Assembly: GCA_002335845.1 (NCBI GenBank)
Contig: DDCV01000094.1
Coordinates: 1,144 to 34,855, forward strand
DNA: 33,712 nucleotides
Origin: Rickettsiales bacterium UBA1997
Lineage (GTDB): Bacteria; Pseudomonadota; Alphaproteobacteria; Rickettsiales; UBA1997
Direction of reading: 5' to 3'
The notes under the pieces: model-generated
Database searches by the model: none
Told to the model about the DNA's origin: nothing
Seen by the model: only the letters and a program-made list of their open reading frames with translations
Made by a program: the position numbers and the translations under genes
In this document: in pieces, positions 1-9,360 of the stretch
Position numbering within the stretch: the stretch's first letter is position 1
Layout: every line of letters starts with the position of its first letter

Positions 1-1097
1 TACTGGTTAAGTTGATGATTTATAAAAAAAGCTGGAATCAAGCGGTTTTTTCTGGATTAAAGGCCTTAAAAAACTTTGCTATAGGCTTTGTTTGTTTGTT
101 TGCGGCTTTGGTAATTCTTTATTTTGAGACGGGAAGTTTTGAAATAACAAACATTATGACAAGTGATAATATTAGTAAATCTGGCCTCGTCACTTCATCT
201 ATTTTGCTAGTCATAACTGCCTTAAGTCAGTCTGCTATATTTCCATTTCACTCTTGGATCATTAGTTCGCTTAATTCTCCAACTCCAGCATCGGCTTTTA
301 TGCATGCTGGGCTTGTTAATGGAGGAGGAATATTGTTAGCAAGATTTGCTCCCTTGTTATTAAAGGTTCCAGAAGTTTTGGTTTTTGTTTTTGCGATGGG
401 AATATTTTCAGCCATTATAGGCACTTTGTGGAAATTAATTCAGAGTAATGTCAAGTCAATGCTGGTTTTCTCAACAATAAGTCAGATGGGATTTATGATG
501 GCTCAATGCGGAATGGGTCTATTTCCAGCCGCAATAGCCCATTTATTTTGGCACGCCATGTTTAAGTCTTATTTGTTTCTCTCTTCACCCAGTACTTGGC
601 AAGAAAAGAGATTAGATTTGAGATATCCACCAATGTCTTCCGTTTTTATTTTATCTTTGATATGCGGCTCAATAGGGGCTTTAATATTTGCTGAAATTAA
701 TAATATTAAAGTTGGCAATATGGATACAACTTTAATACTAGTTGCGGTTTGCTTTATAGCGGCAAGTCAAGTTTCTTTAACCATTATGAATAAATCGCCG
801 ATCAAAAATATTGTTCCAGCCTTGATATTGTCATCTACAATGTCAGCTACTTACGCTGCATCAGTGGTCTTTATAGAAAAAATAATGTCAGATAGTATAT
901 TTAACCCTCAAGACCTAAATTTATGGCATTTTGGCGCGATAATATTTTTATTTTTAGCTTGGGTAATTCGTCTTTTTTGGGTAAGCTCAGCTCAGCAAAA
1001 TGAAATTTTTCTTAAGATATATGTAAGACTATTAAACGCCAGCCAGCCAGAGGCAAAAACAATAACCGCCAATCGTAATCAATATAATTATAAATAA
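1..1097 (+). CDS. dabB: DabB, membrane subunit of the DAB inorganic-carbon pump (5' partial)
   Basis: This is the C-terminal part of a proton-translocating antiporter-like subunit (Proton_antipo_M family, related to NADH dehydrogenase NuoL). The reading frame is open back to the window edge, so the TTG/ATG near position 12 is internal and the N-terminal part lies outside. The family signature is clear: a P-F-H-S-W segment followed by S-P-T-P-A-S-A-F-M-H-A-G-L-V-N (about residues 79-104 of the visible part), then many hydrophobic helices and an H-A-M-F-K-S-Y-L-F-L stretch. The dabA gene begins 3 bases after the stop, which identifies this as DabB rather than a respiratory Complex I subunit; no nuo genes are visible. 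In known systems DabB couples a cation gradient to CO2 hydration by DabA at the inner membrane. Subunit identity is confident; activity is inferred. Confidence 0.88.
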   Translation, partial: LVKLMIYKKSWNQAVFSGLKALKNFAIGFVCLFAALVILYFETGSFEITNIMTSDNISKSGLVTSSILLVITALSQSAIFPFHSWIISSLNSPTPASAFMHAGLVNGGGILLARFAPLLLKVPEVLVFVFAMGIFSAIIGTLWKLIQSNVKSMLVFSTISQMGFMMAQCGMGLFPAAIAHLFWHAMFKSYLFLSSPSTWQEKRLDLRYPPMSSVFILSLICGSIGALIFAEINNIKVGNMDTTLILVAVCFIAASQVSLTIMNKSPIKNIVPALILSSTMSATYAASVVFIEKIMSDSIFNPQDLNLWHFGAIIFLFLAWVIRLFWVSSAQQNEIFLKIYVRLLNASQPEAKTITANRNQYNYK

Positions 1098-1100
1098 TCT

Positions 1101-3278
1101 ATGACAAATATTGAAGACAATATCAGCTTTCTTTGTAAGTCAGCTTGGGATAAAATATCTCCAACTTGGTCTTTGAAAAATATTATTGCTGCTAATCCTT
1201 TACAAGGTTTAGAAGATATGAAATTTGAAGATGCGCTCGATAAATCATATGGCTTATTTAAAATTAATAACTTCCCCAAATCTTTAGAAATAGTTAATCA
1301 AATTACTATAAAGTGGTGCCAAGTATTTTTTGATGAAGGTCAGTCTACTATCAAAATGCCAAATCGCAAAAAAGGTTTTTATAAATCTTGGAAGAGTCTA
1401 GCAATATTTGATGAGCAAATTCACCTTAAAAAAGAGGCGAATATAAATTTCATAAAAAATTTGTCAGATGATTCGCAAAAAGCAATTTCACAGATTTTAG
1501 AAAAAATTAGCGCCCCTAAAAGTTTAGAAGATAAATTACTCATCCTTGCTTTAAGCACAATCTCTGGCTGGTCATCATATGTAAAATATTTGGGGGAATG
1601 GAGTTATAATAAAAATCCCGAAATAGAGAATGATTTCCTAGCAATTAGGCTAGCTATTATCTACATGGTTTGGCCTAATGTTTTGGAAGAATTATTTGAT
1701 TTAGTAAAATTAGATATTGCTAGTGACTGGAAAAAGCAGAAGCTGCAAGAAATTATTAGCAATGAAAATAAGCATCGCCAACATTTAATTAAAGATATTC
1801 GTAGCAATATAAAATATCTCAAAGAGGAGCAAAAAACTTATGATGCTCAATTGGTATTTTGTATTGATGTCAGGTCGGAACCAATGAGAAAAGCAATAGA
1901 GGAGTGTGGCAATTATGAGACGTTTGGCTTTGCTGGGTTTTTTGGAGTTCCTACTTCTGTTACAAACGCCTTGACTAACGACTCTTATGATTCTTGCCCT
2001 GTTTTACTTGAGCCTCAGCACAATGTGATAGAAAAATCTCTATCATCTAAGAAAATTTTTTCTAGGCAAGAAAAGGGATATTCTTCTCTTTTGGAAATAA
2101 AGAAATTTTATCAATCTTTAAAATATAATTTTACCACACCTCTACCTTTAGCCGAAGGGATAGGAATTTGGAGTGGTGGGTGGATGTTTATCAAAACTTT
2201 TTCGCCAAAGGGCAGAAAGTTTTTGCAAACAAAATTGAGTAAAACATTTAAACAAAATTCAAATTCTTCTCCAGAAATTGATTTTATACCATTTAAAGAT
2301 CAATGTAGCTATGCTAAAGGATTTTTGAGGTCAGTTGGGTTGGTTAATAATTTTTCTAAGATAATAATATTATGTGGCCACGGCAGTCATACTGAAAATA
2401 ACAGTCACGCGACATCTCTTGATTGCGGTGCTTGCGGCGGAAGGCATGGTGATAGTAACGCCAAAACTTTGGCAAAAATTCTAAATCAAGCAAATATTCG
2501 TAAATATTTAAAAGAAGAGGATTTTTCAATTCCCGTAGATACTAAATTTATTGCGGCAAAACATAATACAACAACTGATGAAATAGAGGTTTATGATCAT
2601 GATATTGATAACATGACATCACTAGGTCAGTTAAAGATTGATCTGGCTAAAGCAAAATTATTGAATAATAATTTTCGTGCTAAACAAATGGGTTTTGCAG
2701 GATCAAAAAATAAGCTTAAGGATTTCTTCTTTAACAAAAGTCACGGCTGGTCAGAGACTCAGCCAGAATGGGGATTGGCTAAAAATGCTTCTTTTATTGT
2801 TGCACCAAGAAGTTTGACAAAAAATATTGATTTAAACGGCAGATCATTTCTTCATTCTTATGATTGGAAGATTGATGAAGATAGCAGTATATTACATCTC
2901 ATTTTAAACGCACCAATGGTTGTAGCGCAGTGGATCAATGGCCAATATTTATTTTCAACTATTGATAATATTGCTTTTGGCGCGGGAAGCAAGATTACCC
3001 AAAATATAGTTGGTAAGATTGGTGTTATGCAGGGTAATGCTAGCGATTTGATGCACGGACTTCCATTGCAATCAGTTAATAAAACTGACCAAGAGAGTTA
3101 TCATGAGCCTGCAAGATTAACTAGTCTAATCTATGCACCTAAAGAAAAGATTGCTGATGTAATTTTGCAAAGTCCTAAACTTAAACAGCTGGTTGCCAAC
3201 GAATGGATTTTTATTTATTGCTTAGATCCTCTAGACGATAATATTCATCACCTTGATAGTGATATGAATTGGCTTTAA
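1101..3278 (+). CDS. dabA: DabA, zinc-dependent CO2-hydrating subunit (DUF2309)
   Basis: A 725-residue DUF2309/DabA protein, a peripheral subunit related to beta-carbonic anhydrases that converts CO2 to bicarbonate when coupled to DabB. The predicted zinc and active-site residues are all present: C254 and D256 in F-C-I-D-V-R-S-E, H427 in C-G-H-G-S-H, and C442 in D-C-G-A-C-G-G. From memory, the characterised Halothiobacillus DabA uses C351, D353, H524 and C539. The spacings here (2, 171 and 15) are the same, so the site looks intact. The ATG at 1101 lies 3 bases after the dabB stop, implying one transcript. The length is somewhat shorter than many homologs (about 800 residues), mainly before the first cysteine. 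The end faces the convergent protease gene 35 bases away with no clear terminator between them. Confidence 0.93.
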   Translation: MTNIEDNISFLCKSAWDKISPTWSLKNIIAANPLQGLEDMKFEDALDKSYGLFKINNFPKSLEIVNQITIKWCQVFFDEGQSTIKMPNRKKGFYKSWKSLAIFDEQIHLKKEANINFIKNLSDDSQKAISQILEKISAPKSLEDKLLILALSTISGWSSYVKYLGEWSYNKNPEIENDFLAIRLAIIYMVWPNVLEELFDLVKLDIASDWKKQKLQEIISNENKHRQHLIKDIRSNIKYLKEEQKTYDAQLVFCIDVRSEPMRKAIEECGNYETFGFAGFFGVPTSVTNALTNDSYDSCPVLLEPQHNVIEKSLSSKKIFSRQEKGYSSLLEIKKFYQSLKYNFTTPLPLAEGIGIWSGGWMFIKTFSPKGRKFLQTKLSKTFKQNSNSSPEIDFIPFKDQCSYAKGFLRSVGLVNNFSKIIILCGHGSHTENNSHATSLDCGACGGRHGDSNAKTLAKILNQANIRKYLKEEDFSIPVDTKFIAAKHNTTTDEIEVYDHDIDNMTSLGQLKIDLAKAKLLNNNFRAKQMGFAGSKNKLKDFFFNKSHGWSETQPEWGLAKNASFIVAPRSLTKNIDLNGRSFLHSYDWKIDEDSSILHLILNAPMVVAQWINGQYLFSTIDNIAFGAGSKITQNIVGKIGVMQGNASDLMHGLPLQSVNKTDQESYHEPARLTSLIYAPKEKIADVILQSPKLKQLVANEWIFIYCLDPLDDNIHHLDSDMNWL

Positions 3279-3313
3279 CCAAAAAATCTATCACTCTGTT
3301 TAAAAAATTAATT

Positions 3314-5746
3314 TTAGAAAGTCTTATTGAAGATTACTGCTGCTAGGTAATTTATGGGTTCATTTTTAATATTACCAGCCTCTTTTTGAATAAGAAAATT
3401 AAGCTTCATGGTGCTTTCATTAGAAATTTTTCCTAAATAAAATACCTCAAAATCCTGCTGCTTACCTTGGGGCTTAAGTGAAGAGGTGCCATCTTTGCGA
3501 TATAAATTTCCATCATCATCACGTGACACCGGAATGCTATATTGTACCTTGCCACTATATATTCTAAGAGGTTGTAGATAAATAAATCCAAGCTTGCCTT
3601 TAAAAAATTCGTCAAAGGTAACGCCAACAGCAGTGCTTCGACTGCGTAGATTGCTATAATTTCTAAAGATACCCTGATTATTGCCACCAACCTTGGTTAA
3701 ACCTTCACTGTAGCTTAATAATAGATTGCTGGTTTTGGTTATTTTATGATTTGATATTAGTTTTATATAGCTGGTTTCAGTGTTATTTTTGCTTTCAAAG
3801 ACTCCTAAGCTTTTGGAATTCAAGATATTATTGTCAAATTCTTCTAAGCTGCCAAAAGATAGTGATAATTTGTTATTTTTACCCATTTTATAGGCAATGC
3901 CAAGATTGATTGACTCATTTTGTTTATTATTCACTCTTTTTAAAACATGATTGCTATCATATGAAGATTGGTAAGACAGATTAAGATTTAAATTGTTACT
4001 CAATAAATCCTTGCCAAGATAAAATTGTCTGAAATTCCTTACTTCATCATCAAATAAATCATTATTATTTTGTCTAAAAAATGATTGGTAAGGATTTGAT
4101 GATCCAAAGCTTTGCGCTAGTAAAGAGTTGTTAAGATTTGCATCATTGATTTGTAGATTACTAACTTCGTCAATATTAAAAGCTAAGCCCCAATCTAATG
4201 ATTTGCCAAATATTTTTTCACTTTGTTGAAAAGAGAATCCTTGATTTTCATTGGGCAAATATTCTTGAGAATTGTCAATTGTTACAAATTGTAAACCTAA
4301 TTCATTTTTGGCTTGCGGATTTCTATATTGAGGAGTTTGGAGCCTGAATATACTTTTCTTGCCAATATTAAGAGGAGCTATTTTAGAATCGAAATTATTA
4401 AAAAATATTGGCTCCAAATTAAAATGATTAATATTAGCGCGCGATGATATTTTTTTACCTAAAAAAGCCTTATAATCACGACCATAATCATCAAGAAAAA
4501 TAGCCGACTCAATATTGGGTGCAATATTATTTGTAAAGGCATCACCAAATATTGGATCTGTACTAAGGGAGGATGTTGATAAATCATAGCCGCCAGAAGA
4601 GGCGCTGGAGCCATAATTTAAAATATTTTGCCCCTGAGCTTGAACTGCATATTCAAGATTCAAAAGGCCGCGGCCATAAATATCATCAGTTCCAGCTTCT
4701 CCCAAATCTGTCGCGGTTTGTAATAAAATTTGCGCAGTTTGCGAAGCGTTAAGGTGAGTCCAAGCAGCGCGCAAAACGGCAGCGGCACCTGCAACATGAG
4801 GTGTGGCCATGGATGTGCCAGAATAATCGGCATACGCCGTGTCGCCACCAATATAGGCGCCATGAATATTTTCACCAGGAGCAACTAAACAATAATTTTT
4901 AGTGTTTCCACAATGATTGCTAAAAGAAGAAATATTTGAATCGCTATCCACAGAGCCAACAGCAATAATACTTCCTTGTAAATCGGAATCTATTGCATAA
5001 TAAGCTGGATAGTCAGGCTGAGAATTGCCATCATTTCCAGTGGCGGCAACTGATAAGATGTCAGCATTTTTTGTAGTTTGAAGTGTTGATTTAATTATAG
5101 ATGAAGGCGATCCAGCCCCTAAGCTTAAATTTAAAACTTTTGCTCCCACTGCTGCTGATTCATTGATGCCATCAGCAACTGTAGATGTACTACCAAAGCC
5201 ATCGCTGTCAAGTGATTTAAAGGCAACAATTTGGGATTCATAGGCAACGCCATGGATTCCAACGTTATTTTTTACAGCAGCAGCAGTGCTGGCAACATGA
5301 GTGCCATGTCCGCGATCATCATTTGGAGTTGGGTCATTATTTATATAGTCATAATCACCAGAAGAATTATAATTTGCTGCAATTTCTTGATGACTTATTA
5401 GAGCTCCAGAATCAACAATTGATATTTTAACTCCTGATCCAGCAATCGTCTTACCATTTTTTTCTAAGATAGCATAAGCATTGGCAGCATTAATTGCATC
5501 TAAACCCCATTGATTATTATATTCGGCAGTTTTGTAAGCATTAGCCTCTATTATAGTAGCGTCCCATCCTACATCAACGCTAAAATTTAATTGATGTGAA
5601 GTGATTGGAGCTGGTGCACTGGTGCCTCCTCCTCCTCCGCCACCACCGCAAGAAGCAAGAAGAGTTAAGGTGAGTAAAATAGCGATAGATGTAGTTATAA
5701 TATCAACGCTAAGCGATAATTTATATCTTAGCTTTATTTTGGTCAT
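3314..5746 (-). CDS. Lipidated subtilase (S8) autotransporter, NalP/SphB1-like layout
   Basis: An 810-residue secreted serine protease. The N-terminus has a long hydrophobic signal ending in a lipobox, L-L-A-S-C with C33, followed at once by eight glycines. The S8 domain spans about residues 75-370 with D112 (V-D-S-G), H147 (G-H-G-T-H), N238 (T-G-N-D-G) and S312 (S-G-T-S-M-A-T-P), so the triad and oxyanion residue are intact. From about residue 480 to the end the sequence has the alternating, Asn/Ser-rich look of an autotransporter beta-barrel and ends in phenylalanine, the usual outer-membrane signature. NalP of Neisseria and SphB1 of Bordetella are known subtilase autotransporters that are also lipoproteins; this has the same order of parts. 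A purine-rich AAAAGGG lies just upstream of the ATG. Substrate unknown; surface anchoring and autoprocessing are inferred. Confidence 0.87.
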   Translation of the reverse strand: MTKIKLRYKLSLSVDIITTSIAILLTLTLLASCGGGGGGGGTSAPAPITSHQLNFSVDVGWDATIIEANAYKTAEYNNQWGLDAINAANAYAILEKNGKTIAGSGVKISIVDSGALISHQEIAANYNSSGDYDYINNDPTPNDDRGHGTHVASTAAAVKNNVGIHGVAYESQIVAFKSLDSDGFGSTSTVADGINESAAVGAKVLNLSLGAGSPSSIIKSTLQTTKNADILSVAATGNDGNSQPDYPAYYAIDSDLQGSIIAVGSVDSDSNISSFSNHCGNTKNYCLVAPGENIHGAYIGGDTAYADYSGTSMATPHVAGAAAVLRAAWTHLNASQTAQILLQTATDLGEAGTDDIYGRGLLNLEYAVQAQGQNILNYGSSASSGGYDLSTSSLSTDPIFGDAFTNNIAPNIESAIFLDDYGRDYKAFLGKKISSRANINHFNLEPIFFNNFDSKIAPLNIGKKSIFRLQTPQYRNPQAKNELGLQFVTIDNSQEYLPNENQGFSFQQSEKIFGKSLDWGLAFNIDEVSNLQINDANLNNSLLAQSFGSSNPYQSFFRQNNNDLFDDEVRNFRQFYLGKDLLSNNLNLNLSYQSSYDSNHVLKRVNNKQNESINLGIAYKMGKNNKLSLSFGSLEEFDNNILNSKSLGVFESKNNTETSYIKLISNHKITKTSNLLLSYSEGLTKVGGNNQGIFRNYSNLRSRSTAVGVTFDEFFKGKLGFIYLQPLRIYSGKVQYSIPVSRDDDGNLYRKDGTSSLKPQGKQQDFEVFYLGKISNESTMKLNFLIQKEAGNIKNEPINYLAAVIFNKTF

Positions 5747-5841
5747 CTTTTCCCTTTTATCATTTTATTTCGAACTTTGAAATAAGATGGCTATGTCTAC
5801 AATTCAAAATAAAAACTAAAGAAAAAATATTTTGTTTAGCA

Positions 5842-5878
5842 TAAGCTATAAATTGTAGCTTAGTATAATTTTTTATAC
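5842..5878 (-). terminator. Tandem AT-rich hairpins downstream of ychF
   Basis: Two adjacent inverted repeats lie between ychF and the protease gene. One has arms TAAGCTA (5842-5848) and TAGCTTA (5856-5862); the other has arms GTATAA (5863-5868) and TTATAC (5873-5878). They could attenuate or end ychF transcription. There is no run of T immediately after them on the minus strand, so a classical intrinsic terminator is uncertain. Confidence 0.3.
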
Positions 5879-5923
5879 ATCAACATAATGCTTTGTCTAA
5901 ACTAAAATTTATGAAGAATATTT

Positions 5924-7021
5924 TTAAACATTAAACCTAAAATGAAAAACATCACCATCATTGGTTATATATTCCTTACCTTCTAAGCGCAATTTTCCAG
6001 CATTTTTACTGCCTTCTTCACCGCTAAATTCAATGTAATCATTATATGATATTGTTTCAGCGCGAATAAAGCCTTTTTCAAAATCAGTATGAATTTCGCC
6101 AGCTGCCTTGGGGGCGGTTGAATTCTTTTTAACTGTCCAAGCGCGACATTCTTGAGGGCCAACCGTAAAAAATGTTATAAGGCTTAAAATATTATAAGCG
6201 TTGCTAATAATTTGCGCTAAGCCAGTTTCTTTTAAGCCGACTGATTCAAGAAATTCTTGCTTTTCCTCCTCGCTTTCGAGCCCAGCAATTTCAGATTCAA
6301 TTTGAGCGCAAACTTTTAAAGATTTATAGCTATTATTTTGGCAATATTGATCAACTAAATCACTATATTTATTGCCACCAACCTCATTTTCTTTAAGGTT
6401 GCAAACAAAAAGCTGCGGCTTGGCGGTTATAAGTTGTAGATTTTTTAATAGTTTTTTCTCATCATCTGAATCGGTTTCAACTAATCTTGCTGGCTTTTCT
6501 TGTGATAATGCCTCTATGACGCGTTTTATAAGATTAATTTGCGGCTGCAATTCCTTATCGCTTTTTGCCTTTTTTTCAATATTGGGCAGTCTTTTTTCTA
6601 AGCTTTCAAGATCGGCTAATATTAACTCAAGTTGAATTAATTCAATATCGCGAATTGGATCAACTCCACCTTCAACATGAGTGATGTTTTCATCTTCAAA
6701 ACAGCGAACAACATTAATTATAGCATCAACTTCACGAATATGAGATAGAAATTTATTGCCTAAGCCTTCGCCAGTACTAGCGCCTTTGACAAGGCCAGCA
6801 ATATCAACAAATTCCATTTTTGTAGGTATTATCTCGTTGGAGTTAGCAATTTTGGCTAATTTTCCCAAGCGCTCATCAGGTACATTAACTAACCCAATAT
6901 TTGGTTCAATAGTGCAAAAAGGGAAGTTTTGCGCTTCGGCGGCGGCAGTTTGAGTGAGAGCATTAAAAAGAGTTGATTTACCAACATTTGGTAGGCCAAC
7001 GATACCACATTTTAAAGACAT
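5924..7021 (-). CDS. ychF: YchF/OLA1-type redox-regulated P-loop ATPase
   Basis: A 365-residue protein, the usual family length. The P-loop G-L-P-N-V-G-K-S is at residues 9-16, followed by the D-I-A-G-L-V-K-G-A-S switch region, and the nucleotide-specificity motif reads N-L-K-E (instead of N-K-x-D), as expected for a YchF that prefers ATP. The C-terminal TGS-like domain ends in the conserved G-D-V-F-H-F-R-F-N-V. YchF binds ribosomes and is linked to stress and translation control; its exact role is still debated. It is transcribed on the minus strand upstream of the autotransporter gene with a 177-base gap, so co-transcription is possible but not required. Divergent mltA starts 88 bases away. 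Confidence 0.97.
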   Translation of the reverse strand: MSLKCGIVGLPNVGKSTLFNALTQTAAAEAQNFPFCTIEPNIGLVNVPDERLGKLAKIANSNEIIPTKMEFVDIAGLVKGASTGEGLGNKFLSHIREVDAIINVVRCFEDENITHVEGGVDPIRDIELIQLELILADLESLEKRLPNIEKKAKSDKELQPQINLIKRVIEALSQEKPARLVETDSDDEKKLLKNLQLITAKPQLFVCNLKENEVGGNKYSDLVDQYCQNNSYKSLKVCAQIESEIAGLESEEEKQEFLESVGLKETGLAQIISNAYNILSLITFFTVGPQECRAWTVKKNSTAPKAAGEIHTDFEKGFIRAETISYNDYIEFSGEEGSKNAGKLRLEGKEYITNDGDVFHFRFNV

Positions 7022-7109
7022 AATTTATTTGTAAAAAAACTTTACTTAGCAAAAAAGATAATTGAAAAACTAGTTTCTAACAAAAAATTCAAAAAACAAA
7101 TAAATTTAC

Positions 7110-8234
7110 ATGATAATTTCTTTAAGAATATTTTCTATCTTCTTTTTATTGTTGATACAATCATGTCTTTTTTCATCAAAAATAACTATTAGCGGCAAAG
7201 GCAATATAAGGTTGCACGAAGTTGAGTTTGAAGATTTTAAAGATTGGAATCATGCCAACCATAAAATGGCTTTGCAGGCTTTTTTGCATTCATGTAATAA
7301 ATTTGCTAAAATGCCTCAAAAAAGACTGATGGGAGGTCAAATTGGCAATATTGTTGTGGGAGATTTTCGTGATGTTTGCGAGATTGCTGAGATAGTAAAA
7401 ACTATGGATAAAAAGATGACGCAAAATTTCTTTGAAAATTGGTTTAGACCTTTTTTGGTAACGACTAAATATGGCGGTTCGCAAGGATTATTTACAGGAT
7501 ATTATGAAGCAAGCTTAGAAGGCAGTTTAAATAAAACTCAACGCTTTAAATACCCAGTCTATAAATTACCAGAAGATGTTGGCTTTGATCCTTATTTAAG
7601 TAGGGCAGAAATTGAATCTGGAGCTTTAGAAGGTAAAAAGCTAGAAATATTGTATGTTGATAATGTCGCTGATCTATTTTTTCTTCATATTCAGGGGTCT
7701 GGTCGAGTTAAGTTAGAAGATGGTAGTCAAGTGCGCCTATCATATGCCGGTCGCAACAATCAAACATACACAGCTATTGGTAATTATATGATAGAAAATG
7801 GCTATATTAGCGCTGATTATGCTAATGCCGATTCAATTAAGCGATGGCTTAATGAAAATGAAGATAAAGCACAAGAGGTAATGAACAAAAATGCTGCTTA
7901 TACTTTTTTTGAAGTATCTAAAGATGAATATGTTGTTGGTGCCCAAAATGTTCCTTTAACCGCTAATCATTCAATTGCAGTTGATGATGAGGTGATTCCA
8001 TACGGCCTACCAATTTGGTTAGAAAGCTATATAAAAAATAAAAATCGCAACAAAGATACATATCATAATTTGCTTATTTCTCAAGATACCGGCACAGCAA
8101 TCACTGGAACAATTCGTGGAGATGTATTTTTTGGTTATGGCAAAGATGCTGAAGAAAAGGCTTCTTACATGGCGTCCAAAGGCAGATATTATATATTGCT
8201 TCCTAGGAATATAGTCGATAAATTGAATGACTAA
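7110..8234 (+). CDS. mltA: Membrane-bound lytic murein transglycosylase A (MltA)
   Basis: A 374-residue peptidoglycan-cleaving lytic transglycosylase, expected at the inner face of the outer membrane. A short hydrophobic signal ends in I-Q-S-C (C19), a plausible lipobox. The MltA domain includes G-L-F-T-G-Y-Y-E-A, F-F-L-H-I-Q-G-S-G-R, and the C-terminal 3D domain with S-Q-D-T-G-T-A-I and R-G-D-V-F-F-G-Y-G. D326 in Q-D-T-G is the likely catalytic aspartate by comparison with E. coli MltA. The enzyme cuts the MurNAc-GlcNAc bond, leaving 1,6-anhydro-MurNAc ends for wall remodelling. It is a single gene, divergent from ychF, followed by a 185-base AT-rich gap before ilvE. Confidence 0.95.
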   Translation: MIISLRIFSIFFLLLIQSCLFSSKITISGKGNIRLHEVEFEDFKDWNHANHKMALQAFLHSCNKFAKMPQKRLMGGQIGNIVVGDFRDVCEIAEIVKTMDKKMTQNFFENWFRPFLVTTKYGGSQGLFTGYYEASLEGSLNKTQRFKYPVYKLPEDVGFDPYLSRAEIESGALEGKKLEILYVDNVADLFFLHIQGSGRVKLEDGSQVRLSYAGRNNQTYTAIGNYMIENGYISADYANADSIKRWLNENEDKAQEVMNKNAAYTFFEVSKDEYVVGAQNVPLTANHSIAVDDEVIPYGLPIWLESYIKNKNRNKDTYHNLLISQDTGTAITGTIRGDVFFGYGKDAEEKASYMASKGRYYILLPRNIVDKLND

Positions 8235-8419
8235 TAATAAATCCCGCCTTTAATTAAAATTTTATGCTGCATATTTTTAGTTTAAAATTTCAAATAAAAA
8301 TCTTTTTATATCTTGATATAAGTGATTTTTCTTTAAATTTTTATTCCTAAAAATACCTTGTATAAAAATATAATTAAAAATGAGATTTAGTATAATTTTT
8401 ATTAATCATAATCCCTAAA

Positions 8420-9304
8420 ATGACTGATATCATACCTTTTGATAAAAGAGACGGCTTTATTTGGTATAATGGTGAATTTGTGCCGTGGCAAGATTCTAAA
8501 GTTCATATTTTGAATCATGGTCTGCACTACGCATCCTGTGTTTTTGAAGGTGAAAGAGTTTATAATGGTAAGATTTTTAAGAATGAATTGCATTCTCAAA
8601 GGCTTCATAAATCAGCGAAAACCCTTGGCTTTGATATTCCATATAAGGTTGAAGAGTTAAATAAAATAAAAATCGAAACTGTTGCCAAGCAAAATATAGT
8701 TGACGGCTATATGAGAGTTTTTGCTTGGCGCGGTTCAGAAAAAATGGCAATCTCAGCTCAGGGTAACAAGGTTCATGTTGCTATTGCTTGCTGGCCATGG
8801 CCACCATATTATTCGGCAGAAGCTCGAAAAAAAGGACTTAGACTAAAATTTGCTAAGTATCGCAGACCCTCACCAGAAACAGCTCCTGTTTCAGCTAAAG
8901 CTGCAGGTTTATATATGATTTGCACTATTTCCAAGCATGAAGCTGAAAATGCGGGCTATAATGACGCTTTAATGCTTGATTATCGCGGCTATTTGGCTGA
9001 AGCTACAGGAGCAAATCTATTTCTGGTCATGAAAAATGATGAGATTCACACCCCAACTCCAGATTGTTTTTTAAATGGCATAACTAGGCAGACAGTTATT
9101 GAGTTAGCCCAAAAAAGAGGATTGAAAATAGTGGAGAGACACATAAATCCCGAGGAATTAGCGGATGCCAAAGATGCATTTTTAACAGGAAGTGCTGCTG
9201 AAATCACTAGAATTTCTGCTGTTGATGACAAATATAACTATCCCAAAGCAAGTAAAATAACGCTTGATTTGATTCAAGATTATCATGATTTAGTTAGATC
9301 CTAG
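8420..9304 (+). CDS. ilvE: Branched-chain amino-acid aminotransferase (class IV PLP)
   Basis: A 294-residue class IV aminotransferase that interconverts leucine, isoleucine and valine with their 2-oxo acids, using PLP and glutamate/2-oxoglutarate. The family landmarks are H-G-L-H-Y-A-S-C-V-F-E-G near residue 35, the Schiff-base lysine K160 in S-A-K-A-A-G, E-A-T-G-A-N-L-F, and G-I-T-R-Q-T-V-I. Length and lysine position closely match E. coli IlvE. D-amino-acid aminotransferase and ADC lyase are related folds, but the S-A-K-A-A-G-L-Y and E-A-T-G-A-N motifs favour BCAT. A TATAAT at 8391-8396 could be a -10 box giving a short leader; no convincing -35 was found. No other ilv or leu genes are visible, so it could serve degradation or synthesis. 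Confidence 0.93.
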   Translation: MTDIIPFDKRDGFIWYNGEFVPWQDSKVHILNHGLHYASCVFEGERVYNGKIFKNELHSQRLHKSAKTLGFDIPYKVEELNKIKIETVAKQNIVDGYMRVFAWRGSEKMAISAQGNKVHVAIACWPWPPYYSAEARKKGLRLKFAKYRRPSPETAPVSAKAAGLYMICTISKHEAENAGYNDALMLDYRGYLAEATGANLFLVMKNDEIHTPTPDCFLNGITRQTVIELAQKRGLKIVERHINPEELADAKDAFLTGSAAEITRISAVDDKYNYPKASKITLDLIQDYHDLVRS

Positions 9305-9360
9305 AAATTGCATATTAAGAATACCCCAGATAATCAAGGAGATTTGCTAAAATAAAAAAG

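Noticed and set aside
1..1097. Complex I subunit NuoL
   Set aside because: The antiporter domain alone would allow this, but the gene runs directly into dabA and no other nuo gene is present.
3433..4884. Open frames inside the subtilase gene (3433-3690 and 4660-4884, minus strand)
   Set aside because: They are out-of-frame shadows of a long, well-supported protease frame and show no family motifs.
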